A DNA stretch of 64,000 nucleotides from Dugong dugon (lineage: Eukaryota > Chordata > Mammalia > Sirenia > Dugongidae), in assembly GCA_030035585.1 (NCBI GenBank), contig CM057482.1:61074828-61138827 (forward strand), in the 5' to 3' direction. The notes beneath the pieces are model-generated. The model searched no databases, had not been told where the DNA came from, and worked only from the letters and a program-made list of their open reading frames with translations. Each line of letters begins with the position of its first letter. Within the stretch, counting starts at the first letter, position 1. This document shows positions 33,133-44,789 of the stretch, one piece after another. The translations under genes and the position numbers were made by a program.

Positions 33133-33298
33133 AACCAAATGAAACCCGTTGCCATCGAGTCGATTCTGACTCATAGAGACCCTATAGGACAGAGTACAAC
33201 TTCCCCATAGGGTTTCCAAGGAGTACCTGGTGGATTCGAACTGCTGACCTTTTGGTTAGCAGCCATAGCTCTTAACCACTATGCCACCAGGGTTTCCA
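33133..33298 (-). repeat. AfroSINE, short type A (tandem pair, member 2)
   Basis: Antisense copy from AACCAAATGAAACCCGTTGC to TATGCCACCAGGGTTTCC. CATTCAGGCTA is duplicated exactly at 33122-33132 and 33299-33309. This is one of the least diverged copies (CATCGAGTCGATTCTGACTC). Confidence 0.96.
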
Positions 33299-33309
33299 CA
33301 TTCAGGCTA

Positions 33310-33884
33310 GTTGACAGTAAATAGACTAGTTCACCACGTCAGTTTCCCAAGCCCTTCTCCTGGCTGCTATGCCCTGGTCTCTTTAATGTTGAGCAGTGAT
33401 CACATGAGTGTGAGGGATCCAAGGAGGACTCATGGACTGCATGTTCCATTTTAATCTGCCTTTTTGGTGAAACTTGATTTGATTTAGGCCTGCCTTGATT
33501 TCTTTTCCAGTTGACTCACAGTTCCGCTTGTCATTTAAATCGTTATGTGAAAAGTAGAAGCATGTGTCTCCTTGCTACTTCACCAAAGCCATGAAGAAAA
33601 AAAAAATGAAGGCAGAGATAAACCAGAGTCACACAAATGGGATTTTCCAATGAAGAGCTTATGTATATGGTGTGTTGTTCAAACTGGGACTCTTCTGAGA
33701 GTGAAAGGGAACCCACTATTAATAATTGCACCAGGACAACAAGCATAAACCAGGACTGCCCGAGACAAACCAAGACACACCGTTTACCTTCCAAACAGAA
33801 TCGTGAGTCTTAGCGAGCAGACTTCATATTACTGCTATCTTCTGTGAAGTATGTAGCATATTAGGAGCTTTTTGTTGTTGTTCT
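33310..33884. other. Unassigned intergenic stretch
   Basis: I see no gene or nameable repeat here. Confidence 0.5.
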
Positions 33885-33889
33885 TTTAT

Positions 33890-34232
33890 TGTTTTTTAAT
33901 AGCTATGCCACCAATATTTCAAATACCAGCAGAGTCACCTATGGTGGACAGTTTTCAGCAGAGATTCCAGACCAAGACAGACTAAAAAGAAAGTCCTGGT
34001 GATCTACTTTCAAAATCAGCCAATGAAAACCTATGGATCACAACAGAATATATTCGGATACAGTGCTGGAAGATGAGACCCCCTAGCCTGGAAGGCACTG
34101 AAAATACGTAGTGGCTGCAACAATGGACTGGAGCGCACCAACAAGGGTGGCACAGGATTGGACAACTTTTCATTCTGTTGTACATGGGGTCACCTTGAGT
34201 CGTCACTGACTTGACAGAGCTAACAACATGAG
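33890..34232 (+). mobile_element. Internally deleted RTE derivative
   Basis: The first roughly 200 bp match the 5' UTR of the RTE LINE at 38.0 kb (AGCTATGCCACCA, ATTTCAAATACCAGCA, AGCAGAGATTCCAGACCAAG). It then jumps to the RTE 3' end (GGCTGCAACAATGGACTGG, CACAGGATTGGACAAC, GTTGTACATGGGGTCACC). The whole 2.7 kb coding region is missing, and it must have been mobilised in trans. Confidence 0.8.
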
Positions 34233-34380
34233 GAACAAGAAGAAAAAGCAGGCGTTTCCTAATCTGGTCCTAGGAAAAGTAGGCAAAGTGTGTTTTTAAA
34301 CCTCTACCTCTGCTTTTTTTATCCCTTAAAATGTCAGGGGTATTCCTCATCTATACTCACCCAAACTTCCTCAAAGTTTT

Positions 34381-34587
34381 TATGTTGTTAGATGTGGTCA
34401 AGTCAATTTTCAACTCATAGCCACCCCATGTAACAGAGTAGAACTACCCCTATAAGGTTTTCTAGGCTGTAATTTTTATGGGAGCAGATTGCCCGGTCTT
34501 CTTCCCATGGAGCCGCTGGGTGAGTTTAAACTGCCAACCTTTGGGTTAGCAGCCAAGGTTTTAATTGCTGCGCCACCGGGGCTCCTT
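34381..34587 (-). repeat. AfroSINE, long type A
   Basis: Antisense copy from ATGTTGTTAGATGTGGTCAA to CTGCGCCACCGGGGCTCC. Confidence 0.92.
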
Positions 34588-34908
34588 TGAAGTCTTTACA
34601 CTCCTCATTATTCAGATTTTTCAGGCAAGGTGTAAAAACAGATTGTCTAAAAAAGTTCTCTTTTCCAAAGACATTTGCATTTTAACTGCAAACAAATCTC
34701 TAAGACAAAGGAGTGGGTCTCAGCAGCCTGAGGCCTTGGAATCAGACCCCAGGTAGGCAGCAGCCTACTTGGTCCTCTCATGGGGTGATCTTCCTTCACA
34801 GTGAAAATCACCTCCCTCCCCTTTAATTTTACCCCAGGTTTTAAAGAGCATAACCTGGCACTCACGCATGTCAAATCCCTAGAATTAACTGGTTCAAGGT
34901 TTGTTGAC

Positions 34909-35105
34909 CTCTGAATGGCGCACACCTCAACTACTAACCTAAAGGTTGACAGTTCAAACCCACCCAGTGATGCTGTGGAAGAAAGGCCTGGCGATCCACT
35001 CTCATAAAGATACAGCCAAAAAAAACTATGGAACACAGTTTTACTCTGTAACACATGGGGTAGCCATGAGTCAGACTTGACTCAGGGGAGAACAGGTAGT
35101 TTTGT
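34909..35105 (+). repeat. AfroSINE, A/B intermediate, degenerate
   Basis: CAACTACTAACCTAAAGGTT, GAAGAAAGGCCTGGCGATCC, ATAAAGATACAGCC and ACACATGGGGTAGCCATGAG, like the copy at 16422. Confidence 0.88.
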
Positions 35106-36297
35106 TGATTCTGAGTAAGTGACTGCCAGACACTGGGGGTGCTTGCTGTCCCAGGCATCCTCACTCATGCAGGAGCTGGCCAAGGGAAGTGCCACCGCGG
35201 AGATTCCCCTAGGTGCAGGACCTGCTCCCAAATCCCCATTCTCCTATTGACTGAAATGGAGTTTCTCTCCCTGCAGGTGATGGCGACAGCAGTGCAAACC
35301 GGAGCTCTGATGCTGGCCCACTCTGCAGCCAAGCGAACAGCAGAACAGCACCAAGAGAGCTTCCAGGGTGTTCTTAACTGGGTGCACGGAATCTGGAGTC
35401 TTCTAATGGCTATTTAAATACCAGCGCCATTAGCTGCTTCACTGAAGAACTATCTACCAGATGTGTAACAACCATCTTTACTGGTCTGTTTGCAGCTGGT
35501 TCTACCTTCTCTGGGCTCACTCCCTATTTGCTTAGATAGTTGTTTCCCCATTTGCTAATGAGGGAGCCACATTCTGCCCTGGGAATGGGGTCCCACACAC
35601 AGACACATCCCCATATCCACAGGATGCCGGTACAGGATCAGGAAAGAGAGCAGATAGAGGTCAAATGACTGCCACCATCTGATTTGTATTAAAAACAACA
35701 ATGAAAAAAAGCAGCCATTCTATTGCCACCAGAGTATTTTATTTTTCTGCTGGGAGAAGAAAAGCTCTCTGAATGTTTTATTCAGCAGCACTAGAACACT
35801 GCTACTATGAACTTTCTTTCCCAAACTCATTTCCTGAGCTTATTCTGCCAGAATTCCTCCTCTCCAGGGTGGTTCCGCAGTTCACTCATTGACTTCGGAG
35901 CTCCTGCTAGAAAACCTGCTACCTCAACTCCAGAAGGAAGCAGATCCTCTCAGTGGGGCTGTGGGACTTGTCATGGTATAGTCCAGCCCCAGGACGGTTC
36001 TGAGAAAACTGATGAACTGTGAGGTATCGTTTGAAAGGAACATAGTGCTGCTAGGGAGACTTGCCAGTATTCTCTTCAGATGCAGCTCAGCACCTGCTGA
36101 AGGTACTGGGGCTGTCCTAGTCTGAATTCTCACCCTAGGAGTTCTGAGTGCAGCATCACCTCCCAAAAGCAGCCTGTTGGCCAGGGGAAGATAACAGCCA
36201 GTATTTCAGGGATGATGAACAGGGGTAAAATAGGAGACACGAGTACCCCACGTTCTAAAAGTTTCTAGATGGCTCCACAAGTAGAAGAGAGTCTTCT
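35106..36297. other. Unassigned, relatively GC-rich unique stretch
   Basis: No repeat is recognised over about 1.2 kb, unusual for this window. ORFs of 92 (35139-35417) and 80 codons show no domain or convincing splice sites, so no gene is called. It could be conserved non-coding DNA. Confidence 0.5.
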
Positions 36298-36478
36298 TGT
36301 TGTTAGCTGCCATGGAGTCAGCCCTCAACTCATGGTGACCCACTGTGTGACAGAGTAGAACTGCTCCATAGAGTTTTCTTGGCTGTAGTCTTTACAGATG
36401 CAAGCCTTTCTTCCACAGAGCTGCTGGGTGCTTTAAGTTAGCAGCTGATGGCAAACAGTTTGCACCACCTAGGCTCCT
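36298..36478 (-). repeat. AfroSINE, long type A, degenerate
   Basis: Antisense copy from TGTTGTTAGCTGCCATGGAG to TTTGCACCACCTAGGCTCC with internal losses. Confidence 0.88.
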
Positions 36479-37281
36479 GAAATGATTTTTACCCAGAGGC
36501 AAAAAGGAATTGAGAGCTTGAGCCTCTCCTAGGGCACTGGTGAGAGGGTCCCCTGAGAGTGATTCACCATGTGGTACCATTTGAGTGTACTCTGATGGAG
36601 CCTGACAGAGGGGCTATAAAGTTGTACAATCTTCCTTTTACGAGTTCATTCAGAGTGATCACTGTGGGAGGAGAAACTCTCCCATCAGGCAAAACTATCA
36701 CTGGGGAGTGAGCAAAAGACAAAAAGTTAATATTAAAAAAAAAGTGATGAATGGCCAGGGATGAGGGAGGTGTTAAAAGAAGCAGCTACCAAAGACACAA
36801 TTCGAGCAGCACCAATAGTGAAAACAGTGGTCAATGAATGAGGTTGCTGTGCCAGATACTGGCACAGATATTGATACACTGGAACCAATTTCCAACCTCT
36901 TCAATCATTTTCCCTTTATCACAGGGGATGGAAGCTTAAAACTGCATGTCCCAGTCTCCTTAAAGCTACAGTTCTGGGTGCACTTTAGGTTCAGTCAGAG
37001 AAATCCATGTATGCAAGATTGGCAAGGTGGAAGGCATGCTGTCGCTCTAGGGGTGCAGGGGGACAAGTGGGCACCAGCAGAAGTGAGGATCAGAAGCAGA
37101 TGGACTCCATGTTCCATTGTCAAATCCCAGTTTGAAGGATGCTGGGTGACACACGTGGTAATGGCACATGCAGTTTCTTGATTTCTGGTTTATAGACAGT
37201 AGTGTGACCTCAAAGCCAAATGTTAAATGGCAGCTTCTGGTTTCCATACCTTCAAATGATATTATAAGTACCTAGTTTAGG
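36479..37281. other. Unassigned intergenic stretch
   Basis: I see no gene or nameable repeat here. Confidence 0.5.
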
Positions 37282-37487
37282 TAGCCCTGGAGGCCCAAGT
37301 AGCTAAGTGCTCAGCTACTAACCAAAAGGTTGGTGGTTTGAATCCACTCAGAGGTGCCTCAGAAGAAAGGTCTGGCAATCTGCTTCCAAAAAGTCAGCCA
37401 TTGAAAACCCTATGGAGCACAGTTCTACTTTGACACACATGAGGCTGCCATGAGTAAGAATCAACTCAATGGCAACTGGTTTGTTTG
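37282..37487 (+). repeat. AfroSINE, type B
   Basis: Head GTAGCCCTGGAGGCCCAAGT, GAAGAAAGGTCTGGCAATCT, and tail GACACACATGAGGCTGCCAT, ending in a T-rich run. Confidence 0.92.
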
Positions 37488-38014
37488 TTTTTTTAAAGTC
37501 TCTGTAATATATCCAGCATACTGGCTGGCTACTCCCCAACCCATTTTCCTTTCTTCTGTGCACCCTGCTGGACTATATTTTCCAGCCTCCCTTGCAGGTA
37601 CATATGACCCTATGCTAACGGATTGTGAACAAGAGTACTGAGCACCACTTTCAGACCAGAGCTAAACAAACCTCCCAAATAAGATCGTCCATGCTCTTCT
37701 CCAGTCTAGCTGCCTATTATAGACAAGCACAATGGTCTTGGAAGTTCATGTGTAGAAGATGGTGGAGCCACAAGATGGAAAGATCTTGGGTCTCTGAATC
37801 ACTGCTTGGAAGAGTCACATTGGAAGAGACATTCCTTTCCATCACAGAGATAAGAACTTGGTTGGCATCTGCAAAACAATGACTGTAATGTTGGGGATGA
37901 GGGAGACTTTAAAAGGAGCAACTACATAGGAGAAAATGGGGAAAGCAGTGGTCACTGAAGTGAGCAAGAAAACACCTGCTATTGTGCTAGGAGCAAGCCT
38001 TAGAAATGTGACTT
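37488..38014. other. Unassigned intergenic stretch
   Basis: No gene is seen. CCAGCCTCCCTTGCAGGTAC near 37580 resembles an old DNA transposon or LTR phrase, but I cannot assign it. Confidence 0.45.
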
Positions 38015-41000
38015 GTATGTTGCTGTGATGCTGGAAGCTATGCCACCAGTATTTCAAATACCAGCACGGTCACCCATGGTGGATGGGTTTCAGCAGAGCT
38101 TCTAGACTAAGACAGAATAGGAAGAAGGGCCTGGAGATCTACTTCTAAAAAATTGTCCACTGAAAACCTTATAGATAGCAGCAGAACAATGTCTGGTATA
38201 GTGCCAAAAGATGAGCCTGTCAGGTTGGAAGGCGCTCAAAATATGACTGGGGAAGAGCTGCCTCCTCAAAGAAGAGTTGATCTTAATGACATGAATGGAG
38301 TAAAGCTTTCAGGACCTTCATTTGCTAATGTGGCATGACTCAAAATGAGAAGAAACAGCTGAACACATCCATTAATAATTGGAACAAGGAATGTACAAAG
38401 TATGAATCTAGGAAAATCAGAAGTTGTCAAAAATGAAATGGAACGTGTAAAGATTGATAGCCTAGGCATTAGTGAGCTGAAATGGATTGATATTGGCCAT
38501 TTTGAATTGGACAGTCATATGATCTATTATGCCAGCAATGACAAATTAAAGAATGGTGTCACATTCATTGTCAAAAAGAACATTCGAGGTCTATCCCGAA
38601 GTACAATGCTGTCAGTGATAGTATAATAACCATAACGCTAGCAAGGAAGATCAGTTAATATGACTATTATTCAAATTTACAAACCAACCAGTAATGGCAA
38701 AGATGAAGAAATAGAAGATTTTTATCAACTTCTGCAGTCTGAAATTGATCAAACATGCAATCAAAATGCATTGATAATTACTAGTGATTGAATGCAGAAG
38801 TTGGAAACAAAGAAGGATCAGTAGTTAGAAAATACAGCCTTGGTGATAGAAATGATTCCAGAAATCGCATGACAGAATTTTGCAAGACCAACGACTTATT
38901 CATTGCCAATACGTTTTTTCAACAGTATCAATGGCGACTATACAGGTAGACCTCACCCGATGGAATACATAGGAATCAAATCAACTACATCTGCAGAAAG
39001 AGACAATGGAGAAGCTCAATATCATCAGAACAAGGCTAGAGGCCGATTATGCAACACATCATCAATTGCTCATATGCAAGTTTAAACTGAAGCTGAAGAA
39101 AATTAAAACAAGTACACAAGAAGAGCCAAAGTACAATCTTGAGTATATCACACCTGAATTTAGAGACCATCTCAAGAATAGACTTGACACATTGAACACT
39201 AATGATCAAAGACCAAACCAGTTGTATGATGACATCATACATGAAGAAAGCAAAAGGTCATTACAAACACAGGAAAGAAAAGACCCAAATGGATGTCAGA
39301 AGAGACTCTGAAACTTGCTCTTGAATGTAGCATAGCTAAAGGAAACGGAAGAAATGGTCACATAAAAGAGCCGAACAGAAGATTTCAAAGGGCAGCTTGA
39401 GAAGACAAAGTAAAATATTATAATGAAATGTGCAAAGACCTGGAATTAGGAAACCAAAAGGGAAGTACACACTCAGCTTTTCTCAAGCTGAAAGAACTGA
39501 AGAAAAAATTCAAGCCTCAAGTTGCAATATTGAAGGATTCTATGGGCAAAATATTGAACTACACAGGAAGAATCAAAAGAAGATGGAAGAAATACACAGT
39601 CACTGTACCAAAAAGAATTAGTCAACATTCAACCATTGAATCAAGAAATGATGATCAAGAAATGATGGTATTGAAGGAAGAAGTCCAAGCTGCACTGAAG
39701 GCACTGGCAAAAAACAAGGTCTCAGGAATTGACGGAATATCAATGGAGATGTTTCAACAAATGGATGCAGCACTGGAAATACTCACTCGTCTATGCCAAG
39801 AGATTTGGAAGACAGCTACTTGGTCAACCAACTGGAAGAGATCCGTATTTGTGCCCATTCCTAAGAAAGGTGATCCAACAGAATGCGGAAACTATCAATC
39901 TCATTAATATTACACACAAGTAAAATTTTGCTAAAGATAATTCGAAAACTGTTGCAGCAGTACATTGACAGAAAACTGCCAGAAATTCAAGCCAGATTCA
40001 GGAGAGGATGTGGAACCAGGGATATTATTGCTGATGTCAGATGGATCCTGGCTAAAAGCAGAGAAAACCAGAAAGATGTTTACCTGGGTTTTACTGACTG
40101 TGCCAAGGCATTCGACTGTGTGGATCATAATAAATTCTTGATGACATTGCAATGAATGAGAATTCCAGAACACTTAATTGTGCTCATGGGGAACCTGTAC
40201 ATAGACCAAGAGGCAGTCGTTCGAACAGAACAAGCGGATACTACGTGGTTTAAAATCAGAAAAGGTGTGTGCCAAGGTTGTGTCTTTTCACCATACTTAG
40301 TCAACCTGTATGCTGAGCAAATAATCTGAGAAGCTTGACCATGAAGAAGAATGCTGCATCAGGACTGGAGGAGGACTCATTAACAACCTGTAACATGCAG
40401 ATGGCACAGCCTTGCTTGCTGAAAGCAAAAAAGACTTAAAGCACTTACTGATGAAGATCAAAGACTACAACCTTCAGCATGGATCACACCTTAACATAAA
40501 CAAAACAAAAATTCTCACAACTGGCCCAATAAGCAACATCAGGTTAAACAGAGAAAAGATTGAAGTTGTCAAGAGTTTCATTTTACTTGGATCCACAATC
40601 AAATTCCATGGAAGCAGCCATCAAGAAATCAAACGACATATTGTACTGGGCAAAGCTGCTGCAAAAGACTGCTTTAAATTGTTAAAAAGCAAAGATGTCA
40701 GTTTGAGAACTAAGGTGCACCTGACCCAAGCCATGGTATTTGCAATAGCCTCATATGCGTGGGCAAGCTGGACAATGAATAAGGAAGACAGAAGAATTGA
40801 TGCCTTTGAATTATGATGTCAGTGAAAAATATTTAATATACCACGGACTGCCAGAAGAATGAACAAATCTGTCTTGGAAGAAGTATAGCCAGAATGCTCC
40901 TTAGAAGTGAGGGTCACAAGACTTCGTCTCACGTATTTTGGACATATCATAAGGAGAGACCAGTCCCTGGAGAAGCACATCATGCTTGGTAAAGTAGATG

Positions 41001-41172
41001 GTCAGCAAAAAAGAGGAAGACCCTCAATGAGATGAATTGACACAGCAGTTGCAACAATGGGCTCAAACATAGCAAAGATTGTGAGGATGGCACAGGACCA
41101 GGCAGTGCTTCATTCATAGTGTCTCTATGAGTAGGAACCTACTTGATGGCACCTAACAACATAACAACACAC
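38015..41172 (+). mobile_element. Near full-length RTE LINE (BovB-like), inactive
   Basis: About 3.15 kb, the usual length for RTE. Order: 5' UTR (38015-38390), apurinic endonuclease from about 38391 (ISELKW with the catalytic Glu, then NGVTFIVKKNIRG at 38554-38592), linker, and reverse transcriptase (WKRSVFVPIPKKGD near 39834, FTDCAKAFDCVDHNKF near 40090). The catalytic box is at 40394-40405. A C-terminal region follows (LTYFGHIIRRDQSLE near 40930), with the 3' end at about 41172. Stops and frameshifts divide it into many pieces. The catalytic YADD is mutated to HADG, so the RT would be dead even if the frame were whole. Confidence 0.93.
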
Positions 41173-41989
41173 AACTAAGCCACTGAAACTGTCTGATTTA
41201 TCTAATATAGCAGCTAGCAGCATCTCGGTTAAAAGTTGTTCCTGTTTCTTGCACTGAACCCCCCTGACTGATAACAGCCACCAAGATGAAAGGCAGAGTC
41301 AGTCACAGGTAATACTTATATAAAAACGTTATTGGTCACAACCAAAAGAACAAATGCACCTGCGGAATCCAACTGGAAAGAGAGGACATTTAAGAGACCT
41401 TGAGTCACTATACATTTGCAAGGTGGAGGCTCAGGAATCGAATTCCTTCAATGGCAGTATAAACCCAGACCCCTATCTGTCATTCAGTCTTCATCTTCTG
41501 CCACTCTCCACATACACAGAGCTCCAGCCAAACCACTTGGAATTCCCCAAACACACCAGAGGTCTTTCCTTTAATGGTCCTCAGAGGGGCTGAGCTCTGG
41601 GAAATCATCCTCAGAGTAGAACTCCTGGCTCCAAGATGTCCAGAGGTAGTATCTAAGAAAAGACCTCCCCTCTGGACAGATTGAAGGCCACCTTTCTTCA
41701 TAATGGACCTTGATTCCAAGGGCTGTTCTCCAAATGAGTTCCAAGAGCAGGTGCAGATCTGAGAGAGAAGCAGGCGTATCCTGAGCTACAGATGTGGGGC
41801 CTGGCAATTGAACTGACAGTTCAAATGGCATTTCTCGTAGATAGCCAGGCCAGCTGGCCTGCTCCACTGGCTAGGAGTGTGCCTTAGAAATGTTCCTGCC
41901 TTTTATTTTCTGACATGTCACAATTACCCTTTGGTTGTTGCAGGACATTTTGGAGCACAGGAGGCTAATCGGTCTTCATGGAATGATAT
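41173..41989. other. Unassigned intergenic stretch
   Basis: No gene is seen. The 41350-41930 part reads like an old LTR-type repeat, but I cannot name it. Confidence 0.45.
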
Positions 41990-42070
41990 CTGTATTGGTC
42001 AGGGTAAGATATATGAAATATAAGTGTGTGTGTTTATGTACGTGTATGTATATGTGTGTGAGAATATATT

Positions 42071-42113
<43 letters not shown>

Positions 42114-42485
42114 AGAGAACGAGAGAGAGAGAGAGAGAAGGATATTAAGAAATTAGCTCACGTGATTATGGGGGCTGGCAAGTCCAAAATTTATAGGTCA
42201 GGCGGTAGGCTGGAAACTCCTTCAAGATGGTTATATTAGAGTCTTGAGGCAGAATCCTTCTCCCTCAGGAAACCTGAGTTTTTGCTCTTAAGGCTTTCAG
42301 CTATAATTGACTGAGGCCCTCCTACATTATGCAGGGTAATCTACTTTACTTGAAGTCAACTCATGTAAGTTTAATTACATGTAAACATCTTCATAGAAAC
42401 ATCTAGATTAGTGTTTGACTAACCAACTGGACACCATAGCCTAGACATGTTGACACATAAAATTAACTACCACAACATCTGTCTG
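41990..42485 (+). repeat. Ancient interspersed repeat with (TG)n and (GA)n tracts
   Basis: Related to the repeat at 18520-19255: AAATTAGCTCACGTGATTAT, GGGGGCTGGCAAGTCC and the terminal GTTGACACATAAAATTAACT. (TG)n lies at about 42075-42109 and (GA)n at 42120-42138. Confidence 0.65.
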
Positions 42486-42529
42486 AGATGATTGAGGGCT
42501 CAGAGGGCCACACAGTAACCCTTAGTCCT

Positions 42530-43054
42530 TGTTATGGATTAAATTGTGTCCCCCAAAAATACGTGTATCAATTTGACTAGGCCATAATTTCCAGTATTGT
42601 GTGATTGTCCACCATTTTGTCATCTGATGTGATTTTCCCATGTGTTGTAAATTCCGTCTCTATGAAGTTGATAAGATGGGATTAGCGGCAGTCATGTTAA
42701 TGAGGCAGGACTCAATCTACAAGATTGGATTGTGTCTTGAGCCAATCTCTTTTGAGATATAAAAGAAAGAAGGGAGCAGAGAGACATGGGGACCTCATAC
42801 CACCAAGAAGCAAGAACCAGGAGAATAGCGTGCCTTTTGGATCCGGGGTCCCTGTGCTGAGAAGCTCCTCCACCAGGGGAAGGTTGATGACAAGGGCCTT
42901 CCTCCAGAGCTGACAGAGAGAAAAAGCCTTCCCTTGGAGCTGGCACCCTGGATTTGGACTTCCAGCCTACTAGACTGTGAGAGAATAAATTTCTGTTTGT
43001 TGAAACCATCCACTTGTGGCATTTCTACTATAGCAGCACTAGATAACTAAGACA
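42530..43054 (+). mobile_element. MaLR-type solo LTR
   Basis: Ends TGTTATGG...CTAAGACA. The flanks GTCCT and GTCCC are a worn 5 bp duplication. Same family as 26034-26547 (shared AATTGTGTCCCCCAAAAAT, CCGACAGAGAGA/CTGACAGAGAGA and GTGAGAGAATAAATTTCT). Confidence 0.88.
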
Positions 43055-43704
43055 GTCCCTCCTGTGTCAGGCTTTCTCTTTCAGTGGTTCACAAATCAAG
43101 AAGAAGACAAACATATTCTTAAGACTAGTGATGTAAACAAGTCTAAAAGATAAATATATTTTAGTAAAAGAGGAAAATCAAACCTATTGCTGTTGAGTTG
43201 ATTCCAACACATAGAGTACACAATAAAAATCCATCCCTGTTCTGAGAAGACTGGTGCCCTGTTGACTATAGCAATGCAACTAGAAACACATATGCATCTA
43301 TTTTAGTCTTCTCCACAGAGCTCCATGAGAGCTAGCCTTCACTGAGGGGTTCAGTGGCCCAAAAGAAAAGGGAAACAGCCTAGGTTTCTGCTGCCTTATC
43401 AACCTCTCTTTTGGAGTCAGGGCATAGGAAGCATCAGATCTGAGGATTAATCTTGGAGTTCAGGACAAAGAGAAGATGTCCCAGCCTTTGAAACTCTTCC
43501 ATGTCAAAATGGCACCTGTTTCAAAGAATCTGTAGTTGCAACAAGTATTAGAGGAGAGAAAATATAAAGTCCGATCCCAATTAGGTTTTTTTTTTTTAAA
43601 TTGCTGGCCCTAATTAGCTTTATTTATTGTCACTCTAATGACCACTCTCAACCTAAAATTCAAAATGATGAATAGCGATAATAATTCTTTGTTGGGGGCA
43701 GATC
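43055..43704. other. Unassigned intergenic stretch
   Basis: No gene is seen. 43180-43215 is a scrap of SINE tail (TTGCTGTTGAGTTGATTCC). The rest is unassigned. Confidence 0.45.
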
Positions 43705-43905
43705 ATGTGTACTAAGCACTTAACATACTTAATATCATTTAATTCACCTAACAGCCCTCTGAAATAGTGGTTTTATCCCATTTTATAGAAAAAAAGGGTC
43801 TCAAAAAAGTTAAAGAATCTGCCCAAAACCACATCACTTGTAAGCAGCAGAACCCAAGAGTCAAAACGAATTTTGCTTAACTTCAAATCCTGTGCTCTTA
43901 ACCAC
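43705..43905 (-). repeat. MIR
   Basis: Antisense MIR: ACTAAGCACTTAACATACTT, CCCATTTTATAGAAAAAAAG and TCCTGTGCTCTTAACCACT. Confidence 0.8.
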
Positions 43906-44420
43906 TGTTGTTGTTATTAGGTGCCATTGAGTCAGTTCTGACTCAGCGACCCTATGTACAACAGAACGAAACACTGCCTGGTCCTGCGCCATCCTCATGA
44001 TCGTTGTTAGCTTGAGCCCATTGTGGCAGCCACTGTAACAATCCGTCTCTTTGAAGGTCTTTCTCTTTTTTGCTGACCCTCTACTTTACCAAGCACAATG
44101 TCCTTCTCCAGGGACTGATCCCTCCTAATAACATGTCCAATGTATGTGAGACAACGTCTCACCATCTTTGCTTCTAAGCAGCATTCTGGCTGTACTTCTT
44201 CCAAGACAAATTTGTTCATTCTTCTGGCAGTCCATAGTATATTCAATATTCTTTGTCAACACCATCATTCAAAGGTGTCAATTCTTTGGTTTTCCTTATT
44301 CATTGTCCAGCTTTCTCATTCATATAAGGTGATTAAAAATACCATGGCTTGGGTCAGAGTCACCTTAGTCTTTAAAGTAACACCTTCGCTTTTTAACATT
44401 TTAAAGAGGTCTTTAATTAG
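43906..44420 (-). mobile_element. RTE LINE 3' fragment (5'-truncated)
   Basis: Only the last roughly 515 bp of an RTE on the minus strand. The broken C-terminal frame includes LTYIGHVIRRDQSLEKDI (44007-44246 ORF), and the 3' end has TTGTTGTTATTAGGTGCC. It aligns with the ends of the LINEs at 7.15 and 41.17 kb. Confidence 0.9.
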
Positions 44421-44539
44421 TTTAGGACTTACCCTGGGTAGAATCTCTTGAGGCACAGGGGAAGAGATTGGAGAGCAAACCTTGAATGAGGCTGGTGGCA
44501 AGGAATCTTTTATGTTTTGGGAGCTCTGGCAGATAGGCG

Positions 44540-44697
44540 GAAACCCTGGTGGCGTAGTGGTTAAGTGCTACAGCTGCTAACCAAAAGGTCAGCAGTTCAA
44601 ATCCACCAGGTGCTCCTTGGAAACTCTATGGGGCAGTTCTACTCTGTCCTATAGGGTCGCTATGAGTTGGAATCGACTCTACGGCAATGGGTTTGGT
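44540..44697 (+). repeat. AfroSINE, short type A, well preserved
   Basis: Head AACCCTGGTGGCGTAGTGG, B-box CAGCAGTTCAAATCCACC, tail CCTATAGGGTCGCTATGAGT and GGAATCGACTCTACGGCAAT. Confidence 0.95.
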
Positions 44698-44789
44698 GGG
44701 TAGATAGCCTTGATTAATCTCCAGAACTAGACATCCCCCTCCCCACAGCAATTCCAGGTTTCTAGAAACACCATCCAGCCCCCAAGGAA

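Noticed and set aside
35139..35417. 92-codon ORF in the repeat-free island
   Set aside because: No domain, no splice context and no recognisable similarity; length is within chance for a GC-rich stretch.
39428..40816. ORFs of 159, 90 and 134 codons as candidate host proteins
   Set aside because: They are fragments of RTE endonuclease and reverse transcriptase (PIPKKGD, CAKAFDCVDH) from one broken LINE.
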